A DNA stretch of 64,000 nucleotides from assembly GCA_010093685.1 (NCBI GenBank), contig MU006220.1, positions 1,023,502 through 1,087,501 of the forward strand, given 5' to 3'. The notes under the pieces were generated by a model. That model ran no database searches and had not been told where the DNA came from. It saw nothing but the letters and a program-made list of their open reading frames with translations. Of this stretch, positions 10,553 through 21,857 are shown in pieces (the stretch's first letter is position 1; every line of letters starts with the position of its first letter). Origin of the DNA: Ophiobolus disseminans (lineage: Eukaryota; Ascomycota; Dothideomycetes; Pleosporales; Phaeosphaeriaceae). Both the position numbers and the translations under genes were made by a program.

Positions 10553-13520
10553 TCAACCAGCGGCTTTCTGAATGAAAGGGGTGGCGAGAAGTTCGTCGGC
10601 ACTGGGACGCTTCTCATGGTCAATGAGGAAGGTCTGCGCGAGGAAAGATCGGGCGTCATCGCCAGCATTCTCGGGGATGGTGGGGCTGGCGTCTCCACTG
10701 CCACCGATCTTGAAGATGGCTTGAAGTTGAGTGCAGTTCGGGTGGGGATGGCTGCCGGTAAACATCTCAACAACAAGACAGCCAAGGGACCAGATGTCGG
10801 CTTTGCGGGTGTAAGCGGTTTGACGAACGACTTCTGGAGCCATCCAAAAGACTGAGCCTTGGAGAGACACACGTTGGGCTCCTTTCTTGCTGCCACCGAG
10901 AGTCGACGCTTCGATACGCTTGGAGATACCGAAATCCGAAATCTTGACCGAGCCCTTGTTGTCGACAAGAATGTTCGCACCCTTGATGTCACGATGGATA
11001 ATGTCGCTCGAATGGAGGTAGGAGAGACCTTGCAGAATTTGGCGCACAAAGTTCTGAATAAGCGACTCGCCCAACGGTCCGTAGTTGACGAGCATTGTGG
11101 CCACGGACCCACCGGGGACGTACTCCAGGAAAATGTTGAGATGGCTTTCATCGGAGTTTGATCCCAGGTATTGTACGATGTTGTTGTGCTTTAGCTCTCG
11201 AAGAAGACCAATCTCGTGCTTCAGAGCTTCAACCATGTTTGTCTTCCTATGGTCCATCTGTGATGTGCCCACGACCGAGGGCAGCTCAACCTGCTTGACA
11301 GCCATGAGTTCACCAGTCACAGCGTGCAGGGCAAGGTAGACGCTGCCGAACGAACCCTGTCCGATGAGAGCTCCCTTCATGTACTTGACGTTGTCCCAAG
11401 AGTCTTGCTCTAAGTACTCGGTCAGCTCGTCGTCATCCTCTTCGTCATCTTCTGCAATGGCTTCCGAGAGGCGTTTGTTGAGCGAGTCTCCGTTTTCGGT
11501 AGTGCCGGTACTGCTGCTTCCGGTAAGACTGCTGACACCGTCATCGAAGTATGACTGGAGGGTGGTATTGCCATCCGGATCTGTAACAGCGAGAGTGTCA
11601 GAACCGCTTCCATCACCAAACGACACGTATGACTTTCGGTTTGGCTCCAGGGGCGATTCCTCGTCGAGGGGTTCCAGGACGGACGATGCCATGGAGTCTC
11701 GGTATCCGGATTGTGAAGGTAGCCCAAGACGCATGACTGATAATGGCCGGAGAGGTCGTGCTGTGCTGCCGCCAGCAAGCCAATTGTCAGCAATCGATGG
11801 TAGCGGTGGAGCATCCTTCAAGCTGGATGCGACACTGAAATTGGAAGCCATCGACAGGCGCGAAGCCGCCCTGCTGAGCCTGTGTGAACGACGGATAGAC
11901 ATGCGCACAGTCTTGTCTATCTCGTCCTTGCCGACATCCGGGAAGTATGAGGTTAAGTCTGACGTAATGAGCTCGCTGGGCGGTCGAGCACCGTAGAATT
12001 GCTTGAGTTTTCGTGCACGTGCGTGAAATTGAGGTGATCTCGCAGATTCACCCGGCCCCTCGAGGTTCTGGGCCGTCGAGTTGATGTGTCGTTCTCGCTC
12101 CATTGCTGATGTGGGGGAGAGGGGATAGCTCACGGCGGCAAGCGACTCTCCGGTCAGCTTCTCGATCTTGATCTGGCTCCGGTTGCTGGACGGTACGTAT
12201 ATGTTCTGTGTCTGTTGGAAGTTCTGCTGTTGGTAGATGGCGGCGGCGGCCTTCAGCTGGTCGTCGTCAGGCTCTCCCGCATGCACCTTGCGGAGAATGA
12301 GTCTGCCTCTCTCGTGCCGGTTTGCGTCCTTGCACAGGCGGAAAACCTCGATGTCGCTCAAGCGCTCTGAAACCGACGGTTCTGGGTCGGCGCTGTTGAG
12401 GATGTAGAAGCAGTAGTTCCGCACTTGGGCCTCGTTCAGGTGGCCCTTCCTCAGAGTCTTCAGCATCACCTCCTCGGCGGTCTTGCAGCCTTCGATGTTC
12501 ACTACAGACGTCCGGCCCCCGTCGTAGATGACCCTGACGAGGGCCTTGTCTTGTGGCAGGATGGCGCTGTTTGTCGCGCTGTCAATGCTGGGGATGCCTC
12601 TAACATGGTGGGCAAAGCGGGCAGTCTGTGGGGTTTCGGTGGGTGTGGTTCTTTGGTTCTGTGGGTAGCGTGAGCTTGCGCTCGTGCTCGAGGCGCTGAG
12701 AGGGTGCGCGCCGTATGCCGAGGCAAAGTCCTTCTTCCCCGAGTCCTTGGGGCTGTTCATGCCGCCGTGCCGCCCGCTCCTGAGGCCGCGGCTGTCCTGG
12801 TCGACTAAGGGTGAGCTGGGCCGCGATGGCGACTTGGCGCCGTAAGCGTAGCTGCTGAGGTCCGAGTTGGTGATCTGTCGCGACATGCGCTTCTCGGAGC
12901 GGGAGCTGGTGGGGATGGAGCGTGCCGAGTGTAGCGGCCGGGGCGAGCTCGACAAGGGGGGTGTGTAGGCCGAGTTGTCCAAAACGGCTAGTGACTGTCT
13001 GTTCGAGGTCCGCCGCGACGCCTTCTTGTACTCCTTGTTCCGCAGCTGCTTGGCTTGGGAGCCGATGCGGACGCGGTCGCCGACCTTCTTGATGCCCATG
13101 TCCTTGAGGTGGGTCTGGTCCATCTCCATGAGGTTCTCGCCGTTGATGTGGTTGTCTGCTGGGGTCAGATGGGCAAAGCGTGGATTGTTTGCTGCACTCA
13201 CGCTTGAACAGGTCGACGTACTGGCTGCAGTTGATGCGCTTCAGCCAGTCTGCAACCTTGTCTTCGTCCCAGTGCCTGCGCGTGTTAGCCGTCACTCCCC
13301 GACATGCTGCCTCTTGTGCGTACCTGACGGCGTCCGGGGCGTCGTAAATCTCCGAGAACTCGGACTCGGTAGGCGAGGCAAACATGGAGTGGTCGGCGCG
13401 GGCGTTGGAGGCATGGTTGCGGTAGTTGGAGATGCTGGAGTTGTACTGGGCCGAGGCTTGCGAGCTGGACCCGCCCAGCGAGGGCGTGGGATACGGCGAC
13501 TTGGAGGCTAGCATGGCCAT
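10553..13520 (-). CDS. ste11: MAP kinase kinase kinase Ste11
   Basis: Three exons, 13520-13324, 13275-13202 and 13155-10553, give 957 aa. An N-terminal SAM domain (from about residue 66, HWDEDKVADWLKRINCSQYV, continuing to MGIKKVGDRVRI) is followed by a long Ser/Pro-rich disordered region. A Ras-association-type domain begins near residue 295 (ALVRVIYDGGRTSVV). The C-terminal kinase has the glycine loop IGQGSFGSVYLA, AVKQVEL, HRDIKGANILV and KISDFGIS, and ends on the family segment KRPSADELLATPF. The SAM-RA-kinase order is that of Ste11/SteC/Byr2, the MAPKKK of the pheromone, filamentation and pathogenicity (Fus3/Kss1-type) cascade, which binds Ste50 through SAM. The second acceptor is a CAGCAG tandem. 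I chose the distal AG because it keeps family spacing (FKHNHINGENL); the proximal one adds one residue. Confidence 0.95.
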
Positions 13521-15351
13521 AACTGGTGCTGGCTCAAGCGGAGGGTGGCCGTTACTGCACAGCGTCTAGATCGGGCGGTCGACTCGCTTCGTGCTCATAT
13601 ACACATGCTGGGACGTCCGTCGGATGCAAGATGGGATGGCTGGTGGATGGGCGGACTGGCCGGCGGATGTGGTGAGGTGGGAGTGACAGCAGGCGGTGGA
13701 CTTGTCGACCGACGTGGTACGAGACGGGGTGGTGTGCTGCAGCGTACACGGGGCAGAGCAGCAACACAGCACGACTATGGGGATGCCCGCGGGCTGTTAC
13801 AGAGGCTCCAGGCGTGTCGCGGTGAAGGAGCGTGGCAGTAAACGCAGGTCAGAGGGCGTCGGCGTCTTCGGAGACCGGTACGTGGTTGGTTGTTCGTCTT
13901 TCTTTATTGCAGCACAAGCTCGCCCCCCAGGAGTTCTTGTCTTGCACCAGAAAGAGGGCGCAAGATGAGCAAGAGGAAACAAGACACCGTCGCTGGCCCA
14001 AAGTCGAAACAGATGCCCATGCGCGGTCAAAAATGGCTCTCCCATCGGTTGCCAACGCGCTGTGGGCCTGCGGCTTGGTCGGACGATGAGACGTTAGCGC
14101 GTTTCCAAAGTCCCAGCTACTGGACCCCGCTGCCTGCTATTGGTCGCTTGCTCAATGCGCTGAGCGACGGCCGACATGGACCGCCAGCATGTCTGGATCA
14201 TTTAATATATCCTCAACAGCGTCATCCGATCGGCAGCCAAAGGAGCGCAATACAATGCGCGTTGATGGCGACGGGCTCGCGTGAGATGTCGCCGGCGTCC
14301 CGGAATAGGTGCTTGTACGACATCCAACCCGCACGGCGCAACAACTTCATCTATCTCGCATATTGCCATGCCGCTGCATCTTGCAGGCACCGTCTGCCTT
14401 GTGCGTCGCAGACTTGGGCGACAACAACATCAGGCGCCTAGCGGTGTTGTCTGGGGGTATATTTACATCAACCCGCGCGCATCAGTCTCAGCTGCGAGGC
14501 GAGTTCCCAGCAGAGCCTCAGCCTCGCATATCCAGAGCGTGTAGCCGCCGCTGACCGAATCATCCAACACCATTGGCGACCGGCGGCAGTGTTTCTACAG
14601 CCCCTTTCTCGCCGTGTCTCACATGTTGCTCTCCGGCGGGCAGGGCAGACAGGTGCCGCCGCGACCCTGAACGGCATTGAAGACAAGCGCGTGCTCTGGC
14701 CTTGGGCTGTTGGTCGAAACAAAGGCGTGGAAACAGTGGAGACGTGCACTCTTTGACAGCCGCCACGTGCCCATGCACACTGCCGAGCGAACACATCCAC
14801 CATACACCTCGCAACTATTCACGCGGCACGGCACGGTGGATAGTGTTGGTGATCGCTGAAGCCACCATCACTGAAGTTGGAGGTGCGCGATGGAGGCTTA
14901 CACTGACCGAGCGCCCTCGCCGGATGACGTCCTGCTATGACGCACTCCCAGCAACGGCCCTGCAGAACTGGGCTTCATCGACACCCAAATCTGCGCCCCG
15001 GACAGCTGCAGCTAGAAGACCGAGCAATCCAGCCAGTCAAACATCTTGCATTCATTATCTAAACCTTTGCTTGTTACCTCCCTGATTCCACCGTACCCAA
15101 GCACCCGGTTGCCTTCTTGAAGACGTAAAGCGCATGATCCTACCAGGCTGAGCCGTGTTTGCAGCCCTCTATCCACTTTGCCCAAAGTTATATCCTCGCA
15201 CCCTGCACATACACGCACACCTTAGTCACAGTCTGCAAATTCGTCTGCATTTTCATATCCAACGCTCCTGCATGAAACCACTGCAAGAGTAGCAGCGCCA
15301 GTCTGCTGCAACCGACACCAACGCTTGCCTATCGAACCGCGTCATAGCGCT
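13521..15351 (+). promoter_or_regulatory. Long divergent intergenic region (ste11 / DUF7514 gene)
   Basis: About 1.8 kb separate the divergent starts of ste11 and the DUF7514 gene. Open frames up to roughly 180 codons exist on the plus strand but are low-complexity and match nothing I know. Long 5' regions with long leaders are usual for signalling kinases in filamentous fungi. No clear repeat or RNA gene. Confidence 0.4.
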
Positions 15352-17245
15352 ATGGCTTACAACACCTACCACCAGAGCCAGCCAGAAGGCCCACCAGGCT
15401 CATATCCGTCGTCCTACGATCACGGACATGCCTCTTTCTACGACCATGAATCCCATTATCGACCATCCGCGCACGAGCATTCGCGTGCATCCTCGAGCGT
15501 CGCTTCCGATGGCATACCGCAGCCTTCCCAGCAGCCGCTAAAGAATGCCATCGGAAATGCATTCGAAAAGTCAGATGCTGCCAGGGTGGTGGATCCCAAC
15601 CTCATTGCTGAGATCACTGAGCAAGTTAAAAAGTCGGTGCTTGAAGAAATTAAGTTGAGCGTTGCGGCCAGTGCGACACAAGCACAGCCTGTCCACGTAA
15701 CACCGCAATATGTACCACCTTCGCCCGCTTCTACCTCTGCTTCGGTACCACCACGCGATGTCTACACTCCCCCTCACGAGTATTCGAGCAAGGAGTTCCC
15801 AGACCCCGATCCGTTGGCTCGTGATCCACTGCTTGACGGGAACCACGATACGCCCACACCACGACACGGAAGAAGCGCACCCGTTGACATACCCTCTGAG
15901 CGCCCAGCTGCACGACCTGCGCCAGCTGCAAGGATGGCCACGGACGACTATACACCCATTGAGAAGATGTGGCAGCGTCTGTTCGACCAGGACGGTCAGC
16001 CTCTGCCACGCTTGGGCGGATTTCTACGAGGCCTAGCCTTGCACCTTGTATGTCGTAATTACTGTTGAAACCAGTTCAGTATCTAACAGTTGCATCAGGT
16101 CGAAGACTACGAACCCAAGCGGAGCCTGGTCATTACGCCCGCCAAGATGTTGAAGTTCTACGAGGAAGTGAAACTGCGTGATGAGATCTATCCATGGGAC
16201 AGTGAGTTCAAATACATCCAGTGCCATACGATATCTACTAAGATTTGCAGCGATCTTCGGGAAATTGTCCTACTCATCGCTATCTAAAATCTATCGTGAC
16301 ATGCGATGTCAACACCATCTCATCCAGGAGCACCCAGCTGAGCAGCCTTACATCCCTGCGCTCACCCCTGAAGGGTTTCAGGAATGGATGACCGCAATGA
16401 TCCTTGCCTATCCTGATGTTGAATATGAACGACTCGCCAAGGCGGTCTTGGACATGCCCATCAGTAACTCCGAGGATCGCAAAGAACGGTTCCCAAAGGA
16501 GATCCCACGAAGGATGTTTCCTCACGTTGAAAACCTGCAAGCGCAGCAGCGATGCGCCGCCGCCCTTTCGTCTGAAGGCGTTGGTCCGCTACGCAAAGCA
16601 CCGACATTCCCTCCGCCACCACCCAAGAGCCAGCCCTCCAACACCATGCCAAACCTAGAACGAGAGCGCAGTCCGTATGTGTCCCAACCAGAAGCGAAGG
16701 TTTTTGATTCCGAGGAGGAGATCGAGCCCTCTTCGGTACCTATTGAGCGCCAACGAAAGCCTTACGCATCAACTCCGGGTGGCGGTAAGCTCTATGAGGA
16801 AGACCTCCACCGGAGCGCCACCGCAGATGCGTCTGTACAAGATCAACGTCGACGCAGACAGTCTTCAGCAGCACAGGGCCCATGGGCGCCCCCGCACCAA
16901 GATACATACTATGATCAGAGCAGCCAGTCTCGCCATGGTCCACAGTCGAATTCCCGCCGCACCAGAAGCCCCAGCTTTTCCAACCACGGCACCATGTCTG
17001 ACCCCACCGTCCGAGACATTCCAAGCAGCTACTACGCGTCCAATCTTCACAATCACGAAGAAGATTCCCGACGCTACAGCAAGGACGCTGAAGCCAAAAG
17101 GCGCGAGCAGCATCGTCGAAGTACTGCTGGAACAGACAGCTCGTACGATGCACAAACCCGGTCGGTATACGATGATGACGACTATCGAGGCCGGAATGGC
17201 AGCAACGGATACGACAACAGAGGCTACGAGTCGCGTAGATACTAA
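15352..17245 (+). CDS. DUF7514 domain protein
   Basis: Three exons, 15352-16047, 16099-16201 and 16251-17245, encode 597 aa. I start at the first ATG (MAYNTYHQSQPE) after an upstream stretch without ATG. The N-terminal 200 residues are Pro/Ser/Tyr-rich and disordered, with one helix near VDPNLIAEITEQVKKSVLEEIK. The DUF7514 core runs from about residue 205 to 365. Its signatures are PIEKMWQRLFD, LGGFLRGLALHLVEDYEP, YPWDTIFG, YRDMRCQHHLIQ and YERLAKAVLDMPISN, ending in FPKEIPRRMFP. The C-terminal half is a basic and acidic disordered tail rich in Arg, Ser and Tyr. The domain is common in Pezizomycotina and has no established biochemical function. Both introns lie inside the core, and the splices restore conserved blocks. 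Confidence 0.88.
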
Positions 17246-17728
17246 GTGTACAGATACCTGCCATGGATGCACTCACGACTTCACGAATTTCCCATCGCAT
17301 GCATTGTCAAGGAATACCCCATCTTCTAGACCAAACAATTTCTTATGTGATTTGGGTTTCGTTGCAGGTTATTGTCGAGGTAGGGTTTTACCACATACCC
17401 CTTTCTTGATTTCAGTTGATTGCCTATGGGCGGCCCTTTGTATATTACTGCCAATTGTTCGTTACTAGAGCACTATTCGATCACTCCATAGTTACCTTGT
17501 AGCTGTCAAAAAATCCTCGTGCACAGTAATTGTTACTCAACTTGACCCATATACCTCGTTAATGCTTGTCGTAATCTACAATGTGATAGCACTTGATATG
17601 CAAACGGCCATGATGCAGTCATCTGAAGTCAGACGCGAAGAATGCCAAGACCACTTTACGCGCTACGACGCGTTTCCCCAGCTCCAGAAAATCGACACCT
17701 GCACAAAGCACTACCACAACACATCGCG
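17246..17728 (+). promoter_or_regulatory. rfc5 promoter interval
   Basis: About 480 bp between the DUF7514 gene and rfc5. The distal half presumably holds a 3' UTR. The proximal part carries the MCB-like pair annotated separately. Confidence 0.45.
17658..17673 (+). promoter_or_regulatory. Candidate MCB (MBF-binding) pair upstream of rfc5
   Basis: ACGCGC (17658-17663) is followed four bases later by a perfect MluI cell-cycle box, ACGCGT (17668-17673), about 55 bp before the rfc5 ATG. In fungi, MBF binds ACGCGT to drive G1/S transcription of replication genes, so both position and target fit. Functional use is inferred. Confidence 0.5.
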
Positions 17729-18955
17729 ATGGCCTTGCTCGTAGACAAACACCGGCCCCGTAATCTTGAAGCTCTAAGCTACCATCCAGAACTTTCAGAT
17801 CGCTTACGAGCTCTTGTAAGCAGTCCGCAATCGAGCCTTAACATGTATCTTACGATAGTCACTATAGGCGCAAAGCGGTGACTTCCCACATCTGCTCGTA
17901 TACGGGCCCTCTGGCGCCGGCAAGAAGACGCGCATTGTCGCGACTCTCAAGGAACTCTATGGCCCCGGTGTCGAGAAGATCAAGATCGACGCACGCGTCT
18001 TCCAAACCACGTCGAACCGCAAACTCGAATTCAACATCGTTGCCTCCGTATACCACCTCGAAATCACACCTTCAGATGTAGGCAACTATGACAGGGTAGT
18101 GGTACAGGATCTGCTCAAGGAAGTGGCACAAACACAACAAGTCGACCTAGGCGCAAAGCAACGCTTCAAGGTTGTAGTCATCAATGAGGCGGATCATCTG
18201 ACAAGAGATGCTCAGGCCGCGCTGAGGAGGACGATGGAGAAGTACAGTCCGAATCTGAGGTTAATTCTGCTGGCAAACTCGACGAGCAACATCATTGCGC
18301 CGATCAGGAGTAGGACGTTGCTTGTGAGAGTGGCGGCGCCGACAGAGACTGAGATCTGTACGGTGCTGAAGAATGTCGGCAAGAAGGAGGGCTGGAAAGA
18401 GGTGGAGAGCTTGAATCAGAGGATCGCGAGGGAGAGCGGACGGAATCTGAGGAAAGCATTGCTTATGTTCGAGGCCGTTCATGCACAGAAGTACGTCTAC
18501 AAGATTCTTGGCCTATATCTCCTAGTTGGTAATGTCTAACAAGAAACAGCGAGAAGATCACAGATACAACCCACATCCCACCCCCTGACTGGGAAGCCCT
18601 CATCGAGCAGATTGCGCGCCAGATCGTCGAAGAGCGAAGTCCGCAACGCCTCCTACAGGTCCGAGCCTCACTATACGACCTCCTGTCACATTGCATCGAC
18701 TCGACGACAATCATCAAAACACTCACATGGAAGCTCATACCCAAAACGGACGATGCGCTGAAGCCAGAAGTCATCAAGTGGGCGGCATTCTACGAACACA
18801 GATGCAAGCTGGGAGCCAAGCAGATCTTCCACCTGGAGGCGTTCGTTGCGAAGTACATGAGGATATATGAGAGGTATGTATCAGTGTAATTGTCGGATTG
18901 AGGGAAAGCTAACTTTTGCAGCTACTCGATGGGCATTGATTTTGATTCGGCATGA
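17729..18955 (+). CDS. rfc5: Replication factor C small subunit Rfc5 (clamp loader)
   Basis: Four exons, 17729-17815, 17868-18490, 18550-18873 and 18922-18955, encode 355 aa, the usual length. It is a nuclear clamp-loader subunit that, with Rfc1-4 or alternative large subunits, loads PCNA on primer-template junctions. The N-terminus has KHRPRNLEAL and a degenerate Walker A, GPSGAGKKTR, whose GKKT form is typical of Rfc5 (human RFC3). It also has VVINEADHLTRDAQAALRRT in the Walker B/sensor region and the SRC motif IRSRT. The C-terminal collar contains EAFVAKYMRIYES and ends YSMGIDFDSA, encoded by a 34-nt terminal exon. The proximal promoter contains MCB-like boxes, consistent with S-phase expression. 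Confidence 0.94.
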
Positions 18956-19230
18956 GCGCAATACAAGTGCACATTGCGCCTACAAGCTATATCTGCTGAG
19001 GACCGAAGCTGCACGCAGTATGAAGCACGGCGTTGAGGCATATGTTGAGCGAGCATGCATTACGGCGTTTGGGGCATTACGTCATAGGCAATGTGAACCC
19101 TTCCCTGGAGCATCGGTCATAGCTACCAAATACACAACTACCACACTTGACACTCCCACATACTTCTCTCTCTTCTGCAAACCACCAATTCCTCTCCCCA
19201 CCCACTGATCCCCCTCTCCACACCCCCACA

Positions 19231-19698
19231 ATGTCAAAAAACCTCATGGACACCGAACCCGGCGGCGAACAAACCCAATACGAAGGCGCACACACATTCG
19301 TCGAGCCGCATGACAAGCAAGCAGGACAATTAGGCGGTACGAAACAAGTTCCTCTTCCAATTCCACCATGGCATCTTTTCTCTCTCGCAGTCTAACCGGA
19401 AGCTAATTCCACCATGCACATTCTAGATGCCGCAACAGGCACATCTACAGCCCCGCCCAAAGCCCCCGTCGACGAACCGAATACACAGGGCGTGAGCAAG
19501 GCGGATAAGATTCGCTATGGGCAGAGTATTCAGGAGGGAGGCGTGGGTGGGAAGACGACGAGTTCGTCGGGCGAGGCAAATCAGGAGGGGGGGTTTGGCG
19601 GTACGCAGGCGTTGAAAGAGGGGGATAGTTTCTCGAAGGAGAGGAGGGAGCAGGGGTATGGGGGCGGGAAGGATATGGATAGGAACATTGGGGCTTAG
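19231..19698 (+). CDS. Small glycine-rich hydrophilic (LEA-like) protein
   Basis: Two exons, 19231-19336 and 19427-19698, give 125 aa with no Cys, no membrane segment and no signal peptide. The protein is very hydrophilic and built from loose Gly/Gln/Glu repeats: QEGGVGGKTTSSSGEANQ, then QEGGFGGTQALKEGD, then REQGYGGGKDMD. Such intrinsically disordered Gly/Lys/Glu proteins are often stress- or conidiation-associated in fungi; this is analogy only. The leader is pyrimidine-rich and contains CCCCT near 19211, the core of a stress response element. It lies 210 bp from the converging Mg2+ channel gene. I do not recognise a named family. Confidence 0.72.
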
Positions 19699-19908
19699 AG
19701 TGGATGTGGATAGGAGAGGTGGAGGGATTCTAGTTGAGGCAGAATGTACACTAGTATACAACATTACGACGTGAGATGCCCGCGCTTCTATATCCGTGTC
19801 TTGAACGCCGTCGCTATGCATACGATCCAAGCCAAGGAAGAAACTGAGGAGGGATATCTCAGCACAGCAGAGCAGAGAGCCAAAAAAAAAATAACAAACA
19901 ACAGATAA

Positions 19909-21630
19909 TCACCGACTCACAGCCTCATCAGCCCTCAACTCCGCCTTGGCTAACCTCCGCGCATGCGCCCTCTCCCTCGCAACAACATCCCCCAAATTCT
20001 CCCCCCTCACATCCGACATCTCCCTCCTCCCCACACTACCACCGCCCCAGGCCCCCAAGCCCCACCCGCCCCTTGTATCCAAACTCTTACTCACAATGCT
20101 GCCCGGCCCGTGGCCGTACATGCTAACACGTTGTACCTTGCGCAGTTTCTGGAGGCCGTATGCGGCGACAATGAAGCCGAAGATGGTGCACCAGCCGCTG
20201 ATGCCGTAGAAACCGAGGTCAGATTCTTCGATGAAGTTTTTGAGGTTCATGCCGTATAGGGCGGCGACGAATGTGCCTGCTGTGATGGCGAGGGTGAGGA
20301 TGGAGAATTTGAGGTCGAGGAGCATGAGGGAGTTGCGGTTTGCGTCGAGGATTGCTTTGACGCTATGGTGTGTTAGCATGTAAATTGCGGTAGATAGGGG
20401 AGGGGATGAGTGGATGTAGGGAGAGGGAGGGACGTACATTTCCTCGGTGTTGCGGATGCTGGATACTAGATTCTCGGCTGCTTGGACGATTTCGTCTGCG
20501 ACTTTGTGGTAGGATTCGAGCAACATTTCGACTTCGGTGTGGTCTTCGTCTTCGCGCGTTTTGCCTTCTGCCTTCTCGGTGAGGTACATTGCGGACAGGT
20601 CGTCGTCTGCCTCTAGCAGTTCTTCCAGCGCGTTGCGAACAAGACGCGCTTTCTGCTCGAAGCTGCCGAGTTTCTTGCTGTAGATGAGCAGGTGTCTGAG
20701 CTTATCGCGGTCGATGTCTTCCTCGAGGTCCCTGAGCACTTTGACGACGAGCTCGCTGACGCCTTCGAATTCCTTTTCGAGCGAGAGCGTCACGGATATG
20801 AGGACGGCTTCGAGGGCGCGGAACTCGTAGGCGAGGGTGCCGCTTGCAGGGGATTCTTTCTGGCGCAGTTTGAGGTCAAGGTCGTACATGAAGACTGATT
20901 GCGACTTGGAGTCTGTTGTGCCGTATGCGTCGAAGACGAGCACGCGGTTGTGCTTCAGCAGGACTCGTAAGTTCAGCAGGTTGATCAGAATTGCGCTTGG
21001 TCGGACCAGTATATGCGGAAGCAAACTCGAGTCGATTTTCCGTAGATCTCGAGGCAAGAGACCGTACTTAGCGATTAGTTCGCTCTTCTTGAACTCCCCG
21101 CTGACTAGTGTGACATTGCCGTGCTCGTCCAACTCCGTACAGCGCATTTTGAGCTCGTTCGCCGGTCGGCTAAGTCGCCCCAAGCTGCTGCCGAAGCCTG
21201 TTGAGCCTGCCGAGTCTTCTGGTGGAAAAGGACTTTGCTGGTGTCGTCGCGCGGATCCGAACCAGGGCCAGGCATTTTGTGGTCGACTCGTGGAGAATGT
21301 ACGGCATGAGACTGGGAGTGTAAAGGCGCGAGGCGGCGAACATATCGAGGTTCGACATTGCGGTGAACAATCAAGGGCTGATTGTAGCGATCTGCCTCGG
21401 TGTTGCCCAATTGTTCTCCCTGCAAGATAGCCTCCTTTCTGCTCAATAGTCATATATTGTCTTCTTGAGTTTATCACGTTCCACTCCCGCTTCTTATCCG
21501 TTGTATATGTGCATCGTTGTCTCCGCACACCGGCGCATTGTGCCGCCGGCGACTCGAAGGCATTTGTGACTTGAGCTCGAAGGAAGCTCAATACCGAGGT
21601 CGACGGGGCTTGAAGCACGGAAAGCTTCAT
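19909..21630 (-). CDS. Mitochondrial Mg2+ channel, Mrs2/Lpe10 family
   Basis: Two exons, about 21630-20438 and 20362-19909, give 548 aa. A CorA-type inner-membrane Mg2+ channel subunit. The presequence MKLSVLQAPSTSVLSFLRAQ is rich in Arg/Ser and ends near QRCTYTT, a plausible MPP cleavage region. The matrix domain contains KSELIAKYGLLPRDLRKID, FEFRALEAVL-type helices and the acidic DRDKLRHLLIYSKKL. Two transmembrane segments follow; the first ends in the diagnostic YGMN motif (AALYGMNLKNF), and the second is YGISGWCTIFGFIVAAYGL. The Gly-rich tail ends basic. An in-frame ATG at 21723 would add 31 residues including acidic ones, so I prefer 21630. The 75-nt intron has no stop and a multiple-of-three length, so retention would insert 25 residues just before the membrane helices. 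Confidence 0.9.
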   Translation of the reverse strand: MKLSVLQAPSTSVLSFLRAQVTNAFESPAAQCAGVRRQRCTYTTDKKREWNVINSRRQYMTIEQKGGYLAGRTIGQHRGRSLQSALDCSPQCRTSICSPPRAFTLPVSCRTFSTSRPQNAWPWFGSARRHQQSPFPPEDSAGSTGFGSSLGRLSRPANELKMRCTELDEHGNVTLVSGEFKKSELIAKYGLLPRDLRKIDSSLLPHILVRPSAILINLLNLRVLLKHNRVLVFDAYGTTDSKSQSVFMYDLDLKLRQKESPASGTLAYEFRALEAVLISVTLSLEKEFEGVSELVVKVLRDLEEDIDRDKLRHLLIYSKKLGSFEQKARLVRNALEELLEADDDLSAMYLTEKAEGKTREDEDHTEVEMLLESYHKVADEIVQAAENLVSSIRNTEEMYVPPSPYIHSSPPLSTAIYMLTHHSVKAILDANRNSLMLLDLKFSILTLAITAGTFVAALYGMNLKNFIEESDLGFYGISGWCTIFGFIVAAYGLQKLRKVQRVSMYGHGPGSIVSKSLDTRGGWGLGAWGGGSVGRREMSDVRGENLGDVVARERAHARRLAKAELRADEAVSR

Positions 21631-21757
21631 TACTCGGTCGTCGCAGGTGTCGGTATGCGGAGTCGCTCCATACGGTCGTGGTCCGGATCCGTCGCTCAAA
21701 GATTCGCTTCGCCTGCACGTCATGGCATTTCGCCGTCTTGAAAATCAAATGCGCTAG

Positions 21758-21769
21758 TGACGTCACGTG
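21758..21769. promoter_or_regulatory. Composite CRE/E-box in a bidirectional promoter
   Basis: TGACGTCA (21758-21765), a perfect CRE/bZIP palindrome, overlaps CACGTG (21764-21769), a perfect E-box. It sits between the divergent Mg2+ channel and DUF1115-like genes, whose starts are only 227 bp apart, so it could serve both. Binding by bZIP (CREB/Atf1-like) or bHLH factors is inferred. Confidence 0.5.
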
Positions 21770-21857
21770 CTCTGGCGCTTTCCGTGCGTCGCAGCTCGAC
21801 CGGACCCCCTGCACTTTCACTCATTTTACTCGGTACAAGGACGTTTGAGTTGATGGC

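Noticed and set aside
10553..13520. A biosynthetic or defence gene cluster around ste11 and ADH
   Set aside because: Neighbours are unrelated housekeeping or signalling genes; no polyketide synthase, NRPS, terpene cyclase, NLR-like or other cluster core enzyme is present anywhere in the window.
21631..21723. Upstream in-frame ATG of the Mg2+ channel
   Set aside because: The extra 31 residues are acidic and would hide the presequence-like MKLSVLQAPSTS start. Kept only as an alternative.
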